From positions 1 through 16,009 of the forward strand of contig CANRFP010000025.1 of assembly GCA_947629895.1 (NCBI GenBank): a stretch of 16,009 bases of DNA, written 5' to 3'. Position 1 is the stretch's first letter, and each line of letters starts with the position of its first letter. The stretch comes from an uncultured Clostridia bacterium (lineage in GTDB: Bacteria > Bacillota_A > Clostridia > Christensenellales > UBA1242). A program made the position numbers and the translations under genes. Under the pieces are notes generated by a model, which was given only the letters and a program-made list of their open reading frames with translations, was not told the origin of the DNA and did not search any database. Positions 1 through 5,637 of this stretch are shown here, one piece after another.

Positions 1-735
1 AACTTTATTTACATTTTGCCCGCCAGCACCTCCCGAATGATATGTATCAATGCGGAGGTCCTTATCCAAAATTTCAAAATCAACATCTTCAACTTCTGGC
101 AAAACGGCAACAGTTGCGGTGGAAGTGTGAATGCGCCCCTGACTTTCCGTTTCAGGAACTCTTTGCACGCGGTGAACGCCGCTTTCATATTTAAGTCGAG
201 AATATGCACCCTTGCCCTTAACCATGATTGTTGCATCTTTGATGCCGCCAATTTCCGTTTCGTTTGTGTCGATATATTCCACTTTCCAGCGGTTTTTTTC
301 TGCGTAATGCGAATACATTCTGCAAAGTTCCAGCGCAAAAAGAGCGCTCTCTTCGCCGCCCGCCGCCGACCTTATCTCAATAATGGCGTTGCTGTCATCA
401 TTTTCATCTTTTGGCAAAAGCAAAATTTTGATGTTTTCAACTTCGTTTTCAATTTTTTGTTTCAAATCCTCAATTTCACTCTTAAAAAGAGAAATCATCT
501 CTTGGTCTTTCTCATTTTGCAAATCTTTTTCACAATTATCCAAATTTTCAACCAATTTTTTTAATGCCTCATGAGAAGAAGCCAAATCTTCGAGCGAATT
601 TCTCTCTTTTACAAGTTTTTTCCATTCACGATTGTCCGCAATAATCTCTGGGCGCATGATAAGCTGGGTTAGTTCGTCATATCTAACCTTAGATTTTTCT
701 GTTTTTTCCAAAAGTTCTCTACCTAATTCTTCCAT
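1..735 (-). CDS. prfA: Peptide chain release factor 1, C-terminal part cut off by window edge
   Basis: Release factor 1 recognises UAA and UAG in the ribosomal A site and triggers peptidyl-tRNA hydrolysis. The 245 codons present run from ATG at 735 to the window edge. They include the coiled N-terminal domain, the HRVQRVPETESQGRIHTS block with the PxT anticodon-like tripeptide (PET) that marks RF1 rather than RF2, and DLRIDTYHSGGAGGQNVNKV with the catalytic GGQ at 16-24. About 110 residues of the usual roughly 355 are missing. The start overlaps the end of the prmC fusion gene by 17 bp, so translation is probably coupled; the GAAAGAGTGG upstream is only a moderate ribosome site. The residues flanking GGQ (HSGG before, NVNKV after) differ from the common RF1 form. 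The assignment rests on motifs recognised by eye and is strong. Confidence 0.96.
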   Translation of the reverse strand, partial: MEELGRELLEKTEKSKVRYDELTQLIMRPEIIADNREWKKLVKERNSLEDLASSHEALKKLVENLDNCEKDLQNEKDQEMISLFKSEIEDLKQKIENEVENIKILLLPKDENDDSNAIIEIRSAAGGEESALFALELCRMYSHYAEKNRWKVEYIDTNETEIGGIKDATIMVKGKGAYSRLKYESGVHRVQRVPETESQGRIHTSTATVAVLPEVEDVDFEILDKDLRIDTYHSGGAGGQNVNKV

Positions 736-2386
736 AAACCACTCTTTCAATTTTATTATAATCTTTAATTGTTTTTATCTCTTCAAACCCGTTTTCGCGC
801 ATGATTTTTCGCACTGCACTTGCCTGCCCCTTGCCAACTTCATAAAAAAGCATTCCGCCATTTGTCAATCTTGAAGTTGCCTTCTGGGAAATTTCGCGAT
901 AAAAACTTAGTCCATCTTCGCCGCCATCAAGCGCAAGAAGTGGGTCGCACTCCCGCACATTTTTATCCAATTTTTTTATTTCATCAGTATTGATATATGG
1001 CGGATTTGACACTATTATATCAAACTTTCTCTTTCTTTTCAAGCCTTCAAACAAATTTGAATGCAAAAATTCAATTTTTACGCCATTTTTTTTGGCATTT
1101 CCTTCCGCCGTTGCAAGCGCAACCTTGCTCACATCAATCGCCGTGATTTGCGCCTCGCAATTTTTGGCAAGTGCAACAGCAATGCAGCCCGAGCCCGTTC
1201 CCAAATCCAAAATTTTGGCGTTTTTAAAATTTTTTTCTGCTTTCAAAACTTGTTCAACCAAAATTTCCGTTTCCATTCTTGGCGTGAGCACTTTTTTGTT
1301 GACGTCAAAAGGCAGCCCATAAAATTCTGTGAAGCCAAAAATGTTGTCCAAACTTTCTCCCTTTGCCCGCCTGGCAGTCACTTTCATAATTTCTTGCTCT
1401 TGCTTGTCGGTTATGGAAGAAATCAGTTTTATCTCTGCTCTATTTTTGTTCAAAACTGTTGCAATAAGCCAATCGGTTTCGCTTTTGTCGTTTATTCCGG
1501 CACTTGCCAACCGATTTTTCACCTCATTATAAACCACAGAAAAGGAATGTCCTTTTTCATCCTCCATAAAACCTCTCTCCTTTTGAGATAAAAGCAAATT
1601 CAGCTCCGTCAAAGCAATGGATGCCGTCTCTAAGTGAGTTGTGGACGGCTTAACATACACAAGCCAAGCGGTCACATATCCTGCCTTTTTGCAATACTTT
1701 TCCAAGAGCCACAAAATTTCATAACCCACACTTATGCAAAGCAAAAAAATTGCAAAATGCAAAAAGAAATTAAAAATCACGCCAAAATTTGCTCCAACTA
1801 ATGTTATCACAACAAAATCTAAAATAAAAACAAAAATGATGAAATTCAAAAAATTTGTGGGCAAACAAGTTTTTCCTTTTTTCTTGCCATTTTCACTTAA
1901 CACCATGTCCAAAGCCCGATTAAACCTTAAAAGTTCCAAAAACGCCGGAAACAATCTTAAAGCAAGAAAGGATAAAACAAAAAACAAAATCTTAAAAATT
2001 GCAATCACCAAATTTCTTAAAATTGGAGTGCCAGAATATGAAACAATCCACAAACCAATTTTTGCCGGAACAAACCCAAAAACAAACCATCCAAACAAAA
2101 TCGCAAAGAATAAAACAGCCGCAAAAATAATCCAATTTTTCAAAAAACCGTCTTTTTTCTTTGATTTTTCATTAAAAAATTGAAAAAAAGTGTTAAAAAT
2201 TGCAAAAATGCCACAAAAGAAAATTTGCAAACCTCTTGCAAAAGGGAAATGAAAATACAAAATTTTGTTTTTGTCGGCAAAGGATTTCAACTTTTTTTGA
2301 CCACTTTCTGTCACATATGACACAACTCTTTTTTCATTGAAGCCCATCACCACACCATTGGGAAGAGGATATGCAAATTTTTCCAT
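719..2386 (-). CDS. prmC: DUF1385 membrane protein fused to release-factor glutamine methyltransferase PrmC
   Basis: Two proteins in one 555-residue frame. Residues 1-273 are DUF1385-like: a degenerate GGQAVIEGVMM-type start (PLPNGVVMG), four or five hydrophobic segments, and a closing THLETASIALTEL that resembles the family's C-terminal block. Residues 274-555 (282 aa, normal PrmC length) are PrmC, which methylates the GGQ glutamine of release factors using S-adenosylmethionine: DLGTGSG at 394-400 binds the cofactor and NPPY at 461-464 is catalytic. The junction carries a strong ribosome site and Met274, so PrmC may also be made alone. Separate DUF1385, prmC and prfA genes in this order are common in Clostridia. 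I chose ATG 2386 because it fits the DUF1385 start; an in-frame ATG at 2464 lies inside the divergent promoter region and has no ribosome site. The stop is TAG, inside prfA. DUF1385 function is unknown. Confidence 0.9.
   Translation of the reverse strand: MEKFAYPLPNGVVMGFNEKRVVSYVTESGQKKLKSFADKNKILYFHFPFARGLQIFFCGIFAIFNTFFQFFNEKSKKKDGFLKNWIIFAAVLFFAILFGWFVFGFVPAKIGLWIVSYSGTPILRNLVIAIFKILFFVLSFLALRLFPAFLELLRFNRALDMVLSENGKKKGKTCLPTNFLNFIIFVFILDFVVITLVGANFGVIFNFFLHFAIFLLCISVGYEILWLLEKYCKKAGYVTAWLVYVKPSTTHLETASIALTELNLLLSQKERGFMEDEKGHSFSVVYNEVKNRLASAGINDKSETDWLIATVLNKNRAEIKLISSITDKQEQEIMKVTARRAKGESLDNIFGFTEFYGLPFDVNKKVLTPRMETEILVEQVLKAEKNFKNAKILDLGTGSGCIAVALAKNCEAQITAIDVSKVALATAEGNAKKNGVKIEFLHSNLFEGLKRKRKFDIIVSNPPYINTDEIKKLDKNVRECDPLLALDGGEDGLSFYREISQKATSRLTNGGMLFYEVGKGQASAVRKIMRENGFEEIKTIKDYNKIERVVYGRIR
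1572..1582 (-). promoter_or_regulatory. Internal ribosome binding site for the PrmC half
   Basis: Reading the minus strand, AAGGAGAGAGG is followed by TTT and ATG at 1567-1565. The AGGAG core is 8 bases from the ATG, ideal spacing. It lies inside the fused reading frame exactly at the DUF1385/PrmC junction, and the ATG opens a normal-length 282-residue PrmC. The sequence is seen directly; that it is used is inferred. Confidence 0.75.
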
Positions 2387-2411
2387 GAAAAAATTATTTC
2401 CAAGTGAACCA

Positions 2412-2417
2412 ATAATA
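2412..2417 (-). promoter_or_regulatory. Possible -10 element for the DUF1385-prmC gene
   Basis: TATTAT on the minus strand, about 26 bases before ATG 2386. No convincing -35 was found at 16-18 bases; CTTATC at 2435-2440 is poor. It would sit back to back with the strong plus-strand promoter at 2423-2451. Weak call. Confidence 0.3.
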
Positions 2418-2422
2418 AACTC

Positions 2423-2451
2423 TTGACAAAAACAGATAAGTGTGGTATTAT
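2423..2451 (+). promoter_or_regulatory. Strong sigma-A promoter for the 148-residue orphan
   Basis: TTGACA (2423-2428), a 17-base spacer, and TATTAT (2446-2451) preceded by TGG, an extended -10. The predicted transcript start is near 2458, leaving a leader of about 19 bases with the ribosome site GGAGG at 2467-2471. Confidence 0.88.
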
Positions 2452-2476
2452 GTTTATATGACAAATGGAGGTTAAA

Positions 2477-2923
2477 ATGGAAATTTCAAAAATTCAAAAT
2501 GGCAAAGGCGACAAATATATAATAACAGATGGTTTGTATAAAGGTTTCGTTTTTGAAAAAGCAACAGAGGGAAAAACAAGCATTTTCACTGTTACTTCCG
2601 CAAAAAATGTGTTCGAAAAAAATGAAAAATTAACCTTTGAGATAACAAAACCAAACAGCAAGGTTCTCAATGAAAAAGACATTTCAGACACTCTCATAAG
2701 AATAATTGCTGGAGATGCGCTTGACGGCTTGTATGACAGTTTGCCTGCAATTCCAAAAGAATTTTGGCTTAAAAAGATGCTCCCAGAGTTTTTCCATCGT
2801 GAACTAAAAAAGCAAGCAAAAGGAAAAGATTTTGGAGATGCTTTCACAAACCTTTGCAACACAATGGATGCTATGAGAAAAGCATCACAGCCAGTAAAAA
2901 TTTCTTCAAAAGAAAAACTTTAA
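2477..2923 (+). CDS. Hypothetical protein, 148 aa, unknown function
   Basis: I do not recognise this protein. It is soluble, lysine-rich and without signal peptide or membrane segment. The first half (to about residue 65) looks beta-rich, with phrases such as YIITDGLYKGFVFEKA and FTVTSAKNVFEKN, like a small barrel or ligand-binding fold. The second half is helical (DISDTLIRIIAGDALDGLYD, then a charged stretch rich in K and E). There are no metal-binding or catalytic motifs. ATG 2477 was chosen because GGAGG at 2467-2471 sits 5 bases upstream; an in-frame ATG at 2465 would put the ribosome site inside the gene. It has its own near-consensus promoter and a perfect terminator, so it is a single-gene unit that is probably well expressed. 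It separates the prmC-prfA block from rpmE. That it is a real gene is likely; its function is unknown. Confidence 0.82.
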   Translation: MEISKIQNGKGDKYIITDGLYKGFVFEKATEGKTSIFTVTSAKNVFEKNEKLTFEITKPNSKVLNEKDISDTLIRIIAGDALDGLYDSLPAIPKEFWLKKMLPEFFHRELKKQAKGKDFGDAFTNLCNTMDAMRKASQPVKISSKEKL

Positions 2924-2940
2924 TTTAAACTAAACAAAAT

Positions 2941-2970
2941 AAAAAAAACAGGTTTTTGCCTGTTTTTTTT
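2941..2970. terminator. Bidirectional intrinsic terminator between the orphan and rpmE
   Basis: A perfect 12-bp inverted repeat: eight A then CAGG at 2941-2952, a 6-base loop, and CCTG then eight T at 2959-2970. The T-tracts on both strands let it stop the plus-strand orphan (stop at 2923) and the minus-strand rpsF-ssb-rpsR-rpmE operon (stop at 2980). Confidence 0.93.
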
Positions 2971-2979
2971 GATGTTTTT

Positions 2980-3186
2980 TTATTGAAGATTGTATTTTCT
3001 CTTAAAGTTTTCAACATTTCCGCTGGCATCAACAACTTTCTTTTTGCCGGTGTAAAATGGATGGCATTTGTTGCAAATATCAATCTTGATTGTGTCACCC
3101 TTAACTGTTGAGCCTGTTTTAAAAGTGTTTCCGCAAGCACAAACAACTGTGACTTCATGATAACTTGGATGTGTGTCTTTTTTCAT
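2980..3186 (-). CDS. rpmE: 50S ribosomal protein L31, zinc-binding type
   Basis: L31 sits at the central protuberance and helps bridge the large and small subunits. The 68 residues have the type A length and the four metal ligands of the zinc form: CAC near residues 16-18 and CNKC near 38-41, followed by the family phrase [16 protein letters not shown] lies 6-7 bases before the ATG. The gene starts 12 bases after the rpsR stop and is the last gene before the terminator at 2941-2970, so it is transcribed with rpsF, ssb and rpsR. In many Bacillota rpmE instead lies near rho and the DUF1385-prmC-prfA block; here that block is on the same strand but separated by an opposing gene and a terminator. 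Confidence 0.96.
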   Translation of the reverse strand: MKKDTHPSYHEVTVVCACGNTFKTGSTVKGDTIKIDICNKCHPFYTGKKKVVDASGNVENFKRKYNLQ

Positions 3187-3198
3187 GTTAAACTCCTT

Positions 3199-3459
3199 TT
3201 AATCGCCAACATAAGGCAAAAGAGCCATATTTCTTGCTCTCTTAATTGCATTTGCAAGTTCTCTTTGGTGATAAGAACAAACACCTGTTTGGCGTCTTGG
3301 CAAAATCTTGCCTTTTTCTGTGATGTATTTTCTTATTTTTGCTACATCTTTATAATCAATTTTATCTTCCCCAGCAACGCAAAAAGCACAAACTTTTTTC
3401 TTTGCAGGTTTGCGATATTTTTTTGTGACCTTTTCTTCGGTCTTAACTGCTTCGCTCAT
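3199..3459 (-). CDS. rpsR: 30S ribosomal protein S18, zinc-binding type
   Basis: S18 pairs with S6 on the platform of the small subunit. The 86-residue protein has a charged N-terminal tail and the diagnostic core: CAFC near 24-27, [23 protein letters not shown], then [17 protein letters not shown] and a LLPY end. The CxxC plus the later C and H make this a zinc-binding (C+) form. AAGGAG lies 6 bases before the ATG and the gap from the ssb stop is 23 bases. The order rpsF-ssb-rpsR is the usual bacterial one; the common follower rplI is absent and rpmE takes its place. Confidence 0.97.
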   Translation of the reverse strand: MSEAVKTEEKVTKKYRKPAKKKVCAFCVAGEDKIDYKDVAKIRKYITEKGKILPRRQTGVCSYHQRELANAIKRARNMALLPYVGD

Positions 3460-3482
3460 ATTTTTCTCCTTAATTTTTTTGC

Positions 3483-3908
3483 CTAGAATGGAAGGCTGTC
3501 ATCATCAATTTCTTCAAGTTCAGCCGTTTGTTTTGGCTTGTCTTGTTTTGGTTCGCCTTGAGGTGGAACATATCCTCCGTCTTCACCGTTTCTTGGATTT
3601 GTTATAAATTCCACTTCATCAGCAACAATGTCGGTTGTGTATCTCTTTGATCCATCTTGTGCATCATAACTTGAAGTTTGAATTCTTCCAATCACTGCAC
3701 ATTTAGAGCCTTTTTTAAGATATTTATGGCAATTTTCCGCTTGATTTCTCCAAACAACAACATTGAGGAAATCAGCATCTCTTTCGCCTTCTGAGTTTGC
3801 AAATCTTCTTGTTACTGCAAGAGTGAATCTGCACACTGAAATTCCACCATTTGTGGTTTGAAGTTCTGGGTCACGGGTTAAATTTCCAATCAAAATAACT
3901 TTATTCAT
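3483..3908 (-). CDS. ssb: Single-stranded DNA-binding protein SSB
   Basis: SSB coats single-stranded DNA during replication, repair and recombination, and recruits partner enzymes through its acidic tip. Residues 1 to about 105 form the OB fold ([16 protein letters not shown] at the start, then [14 protein letters not shown] and [20 protein letters not shown]). A glycine-, proline- and lysine-rich linker follows, and the protein ends DDDSLPF, close to the canonical DDDIPF tip. Its 141 residues are typical. The ribosome site AAAGGAG lies in the 12-base gap after rpsF. The stop is TAG. It is transcribed between rpsF and rpsR, as in many Bacillota. Confidence 0.98.
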   Translation of the reverse strand: MNKVILIGNLTRDPELQTTNGGISVCRFTLAVTRRFANSEGERDADFLNVVVWRNQAENCHKYLKKGSKCAVIGRIQTSSYDAQDGSKRYTTDIVADEVEFITNPRNGEDGGYVPPQGEPKQDKPKQTAELEEIDDDSLPF

Positions 3909-3920
3909 AAAATTTCTCCT

Positions 3921-4202
3921 TTACTTTCGGACAAACATTTGACGAACGATGCCGTCGGTGATTGTCATAAGTTTGTTCATCGCGTCAACTTCTTCTGGCA
4001 ACATTTGAAGGTTCATCAAAACATAATATCCTTCGTTTTTGAAGTTGATTGGATAAGCAAGTTTCTTCATGCCAAGTTTTTCAACGCCTTCAACAACGCC
4101 TTTGTGTGCTTCAACATACTTTTTGAAGCGTTCGATGAGTTCTTCTTTTTTCTCATCAGTGACATCTTGCGCGATGATAAACATAAGTTCATACTTATTC
4201 AT
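3921..4202 (-). CDS. rpsF: 30S ribosomal protein S6
   Basis: S6 binds S18 and 16S rRNA in the platform of the small subunit. The 93-residue protein shows the family start NKYELMFIIAQDVTDE, the KKLAYPINFKNEGYYVLMN strand-turn-strand block and the ending DGIVRQMFVRK. It lacks the long acidic tail seen in some S6 proteins. A strong AAAGGAGGT lies 7-8 bases before the ATG. It is the first gene of rpsF-ssb-rpsR-rpmE, driven by the promoter at 4282-4310 with a leader of about 73 bases that could hold an autoregulatory element. Confidence 0.97.
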   Translation of the reverse strand: MNKYELMFIIAQDVTDEKKEELIERFKKYVEAHKGVVEGVEKLGMKKLAYPINFKNEGYYVLMNLQMLPEEVDAMNKLMTITDGIVRQMFVRK

Positions 4203-4228
4203 CTTCTATACCTCCTTTTGGACTAATG

Positions 4229-4248
4229 GTTCTCTTTTTTCAGAGAAC
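4229..4248 (-). promoter_or_regulatory. Hairpin in the rpsF leader, possible S6:S18 autoregulation site
   Basis: GTTCTCT and AGAGAAC form a perfect 7-bp stem with a 6-base A-rich loop on the minus-strand transcript, about 20 bases before the S6 ribosome site. No T-tract follows, so it is not a terminator. Leaders of rpsF operons in many bacteria bind the S6:S18 complex through a structured motif with a CCG bulge. A CCG lies at the predicted 5' end of this leader, but I could not fold a convincing match. Regulation is inferred. Confidence 0.4.
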
Positions 4249-4281
4249 AAGGACAGCAAACAAAATCTTACTGCTAGCGGC

Positions 4282-4310
4282 ATTCTAACATATAAATTTT
4301 CTTTTGTCAA
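4282..4310 (-). promoter_or_regulatory. Promoter of the rpsF-ssb-rpsR-rpmE operon
   Basis: On the minus strand: TTGACA (4310-4305), a 17-base spacer, and TAGAAT (4287-4282) preceded by TGT, an extended -10. The predicted transcript start is near 4275, giving a leader of about 73 bases. It faces away from the plus-strand promoter at 4332-4360. Confidence 0.9.
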
Positions 4311-4331
4311 GCAAATTTTGCAAAATACCTA

Positions 4332-4360
4332 TTGACAACCCTCTGGTTTTGTGTTAAACT
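4332..4360 (+). promoter_or_regulatory. Promoter of the 97-residue orphan
   Basis: TTGACA (4332-4337), a 17-base spacer, and TAAACT (4355-4360) preceded by TGT, an extended -10. The predicted transcript start is near 4367, about 21 bases before the ATG. Its -35 lies 21 bp from the -35 of the divergent rpsF promoter. Confidence 0.85.
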
Positions 4361-4387
4361 TTGGAAAACTTAAAAGAGAGGTGTTAT

Positions 4388-4681
4388 ATGAAAACTATTC
4401 TTCCATTAAATTTCAGCGCGCTTGCACAAGCCCCTGTTGAAGGGCATGAAAGATTTATTCTTGCTCCTGCAGCAGAAACAACGCCAAAAGTTGTTTACAA
4501 TGCTGAACTTCGCAATCTTCCAACAAGAAAGGATGCTCACCCAGCGCAAAAAGAAATTGGAAAAGATGAGATTGCAAAAGCTGGCGGAAATTCTTTGAAC
4601 GCTCTTAAAGGCGGCAGATGCAGAGCGCACAACATTTTCACCATTTCAAGCATAGACACAAAACATTCTTTTGAAAGATAA
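4388..4681 (+). CDS. Hypothetical protein, 97 aa, unknown function
   Basis: I do not recognise this protein. It is small, basic and without clear membrane segments. It begins MKTILPLNFSALAQAPVEGH and has a middle section rich in charged residues and alanine (RKDAHPAQKEIGKDEIAKAGG). The tail LNALKGGRCRAHNIFTISSI has a single cysteine, so there is no cysteine-pair zinc site. Much of it looks poorly structured. ATG 4388 follows GAGGTG (4378-4383) by 4 bases. It has its own consensus-like promoter and a strong terminator, which supports a real, expressed gene. It diverges from rpsF and converges on the broken radical SAM gene. It could be a small peptide or regulator, but nothing in the sequence decides this. 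Confidence 0.75.
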   Translation: MKTILPLNFSALAQAPVEGHERFILAPAAETTPKVVYNAELRNLPTRKDAHPAQKEIGKDEIAKAGGNSLNALKGGRCRAHNIFTISSIDTKHSFER

Positions 4682-4697
4682 AGAAAACCAACTGCAA

Positions 4698-4725
4698 AAA
4701 AAAGACGGCTGTGGCTGTCTTTTTT
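4698..4725. terminator. Bidirectional intrinsic terminator, orphan versus radical SAM gene
   Basis: Six A then GACGGC (4698-4709), loop TGTG, then GCTGTC and six T (4714-4725). This is a 12-bp stem with one G-T pair. It follows the 97-residue gene (stop 4681) and overlaps the end of the minus-strand radical SAM frame (stop at 4724), so it can serve both. Confidence 0.88.
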
Positions 4726-5537
4726 AATTTTTTCGAATTTCTTCATGATAGAAAAAGTTTTGAAAGTTGATTTTGTTTTCTAAGCAATATTCGTTCATTT
4801 GTTTTGCCAGATTTTCCCAATAGGTGCGGTTGTTTTTAAGATAAATTTCATTATATAAGCCTGTCAAAGAAGGATATTTTTTGCTCACATAATCCAAAAT
4901 CAGCGGCTTGTAACTGCCACGCAAATTTAAGTTTTCAAACCAATATTCATCCACAAAAGATTTGGTTTTTTCAATAATCTCCTTCCACTTTGTGATTTCA
5001 GGAAAAATTGGCGACATAAACAAAACGGTGTAAATTCCATTTTCGTGAAGGGTTTTAAGCGCCCGCATCCTCTCTTCAATTGAACTTGCCTTGTCCATAT
5101 CGTTTTTGAAGCCCTCGTCAAGCGTGTTGGATTGACATTGCCACTTTAACATTTTTCATTTGCTTCAAAAGGTCCATATCCCTAAGCACAAGAGCGGATT
5201 TTGTTGTGATGTCAATTTCCGCATCCGCCTGCGTTAACTGCTCCAAAATTTTTCTGGTCACTCCGTAATCCTTCTCAGCGGGGTTGTAACAATCTGTTAC
5301 AGATGCCACAAAAACAGTTTTGCCTTTAATTTTTTTGATGTTTATTGGCTTGTCGCAAATTTTAACATCCAAAAAATCTCCCCAATTTTCGGTGTGCCCC
5401 GTAAATCTTTTCATAAAACAAGCATAGCAATATTTGCAGCCATGCAAACAGCCAACATAAGGATTTATCACATAGTCACTTGCTGGCAAGTTGGATTTTG
5501 TTAAATAGTCATTAACCCTAATTTCTCTTATTTTCAT
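4724..5537 (-). pseudogene. Radical SAM protein, SPL-like, broken by a one-base frameshift
   Basis: Two overlapping frames together make one protein of about 270 residues. The first (5537-5118) starts MKIREIRVNDYLTKSNLP and contains NPYVGCLHGCKYCYACFM, whose CxxxCxxC binds the 4Fe-4S cluster that cleaves S-adenosylmethionine. It ends early after KVAMSIQHA. The next frame continues the expected family sequence (NTLDEGFKNDMDKASSIEER, then a FMSPIFPEITKWKEII stretch) to the stop at 4724. Dropping one of the two C bases at 5129/5130 (minus strand) restores KVAMSINTLDEG across the join. The rest looks undecayed, so a recent mutation or a sequence error is likeliest. The family resembles spore-photoproduct-lyase-like radical SAM proteins, and perhaps the 'radical SAM mobile pair' proteins; the substrate is unknown. 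The ATG has no ribosome site and lies only 6 bases after a good -10 element. Confidence 0.85.
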
Positions 5538-5543
5538 ATTTTC

Positions 5544-5571
5544 ATTCTATCACACGCACTTCAATTTTCAA
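5544..5571 (-). promoter_or_regulatory. Promoter of the radical SAM gene, giving a near-leaderless transcript
   Basis: On the minus strand: TTGAAA (5571-5566), a 16-base spacer, and TAGAAT (5549-5544) preceded by TGA. The -10 ends 6 bases before ATG 5537, so the transcript would begin at or beside the start codon. Confidence 0.7.
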
Positions 5572-5589
5572 AATTTTTCACGAATTTTT

Positions 5590-5595
5590 TATAAT
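5590..5595 (+). promoter_or_regulatory. -10 element for the ferritin-like gene
   Basis: A perfect TATAAT about 42 bases before ATG 5638. The 17-base-spaced -35 would be TTCAAA (5567-5572), weak and overlapping the -35 of the divergent radical SAM promoter. Unlike the other promoters here, no TG precedes this -10. Confidence 0.55.
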
Positions 5596-5637
5596 TTCCA
5601 CACATTTGGCAAAAATATTGCAAGGGAGTGAAAAAAT

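Noticed and set aside
9..338. Open frame on the minus strand overlapping prfA in another frame
   Set aside because: The true prfA frame (HRVQRVPETESQGRIHTS, GGQ) runs through the same bases; the other frame has no family resemblance or ribosome site.
16..564. Long plus-strand open frame opposite prfA (182 codons)
   Set aside because: Composition is phenylalanine- and cysteine-rich, as expected for the complement of a lysine/glutamate-rich gene; no ribosome site.
1..735. Release factor 2 instead of release factor 1
   Set aside because: The tripeptide is PET (PxT type), not SPF, and there is no in-frame UGA recoding site near the start.
1734..2183. Plus-strand open frame rich in lysine opposite the DUF1385 segment
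   Set aside because: It is the complement of the phenylalanine-rich membrane helices; no ribosome site or promoter.
2387..2464. Extending the DUF1385-PrmC gene to ATG 2464
   Set aside because: The extra 26 residues do not fit the DUF1385 start, and the ATG lies among the signals of the divergent gene without a ribosome site.
5129..5130. Programmed ribosomal frameshift in the radical SAM gene
   Set aside because: There is no slippery heptamer, stimulatory hairpin or internal ribosome site at the join; a simple one-base insertion explains it.
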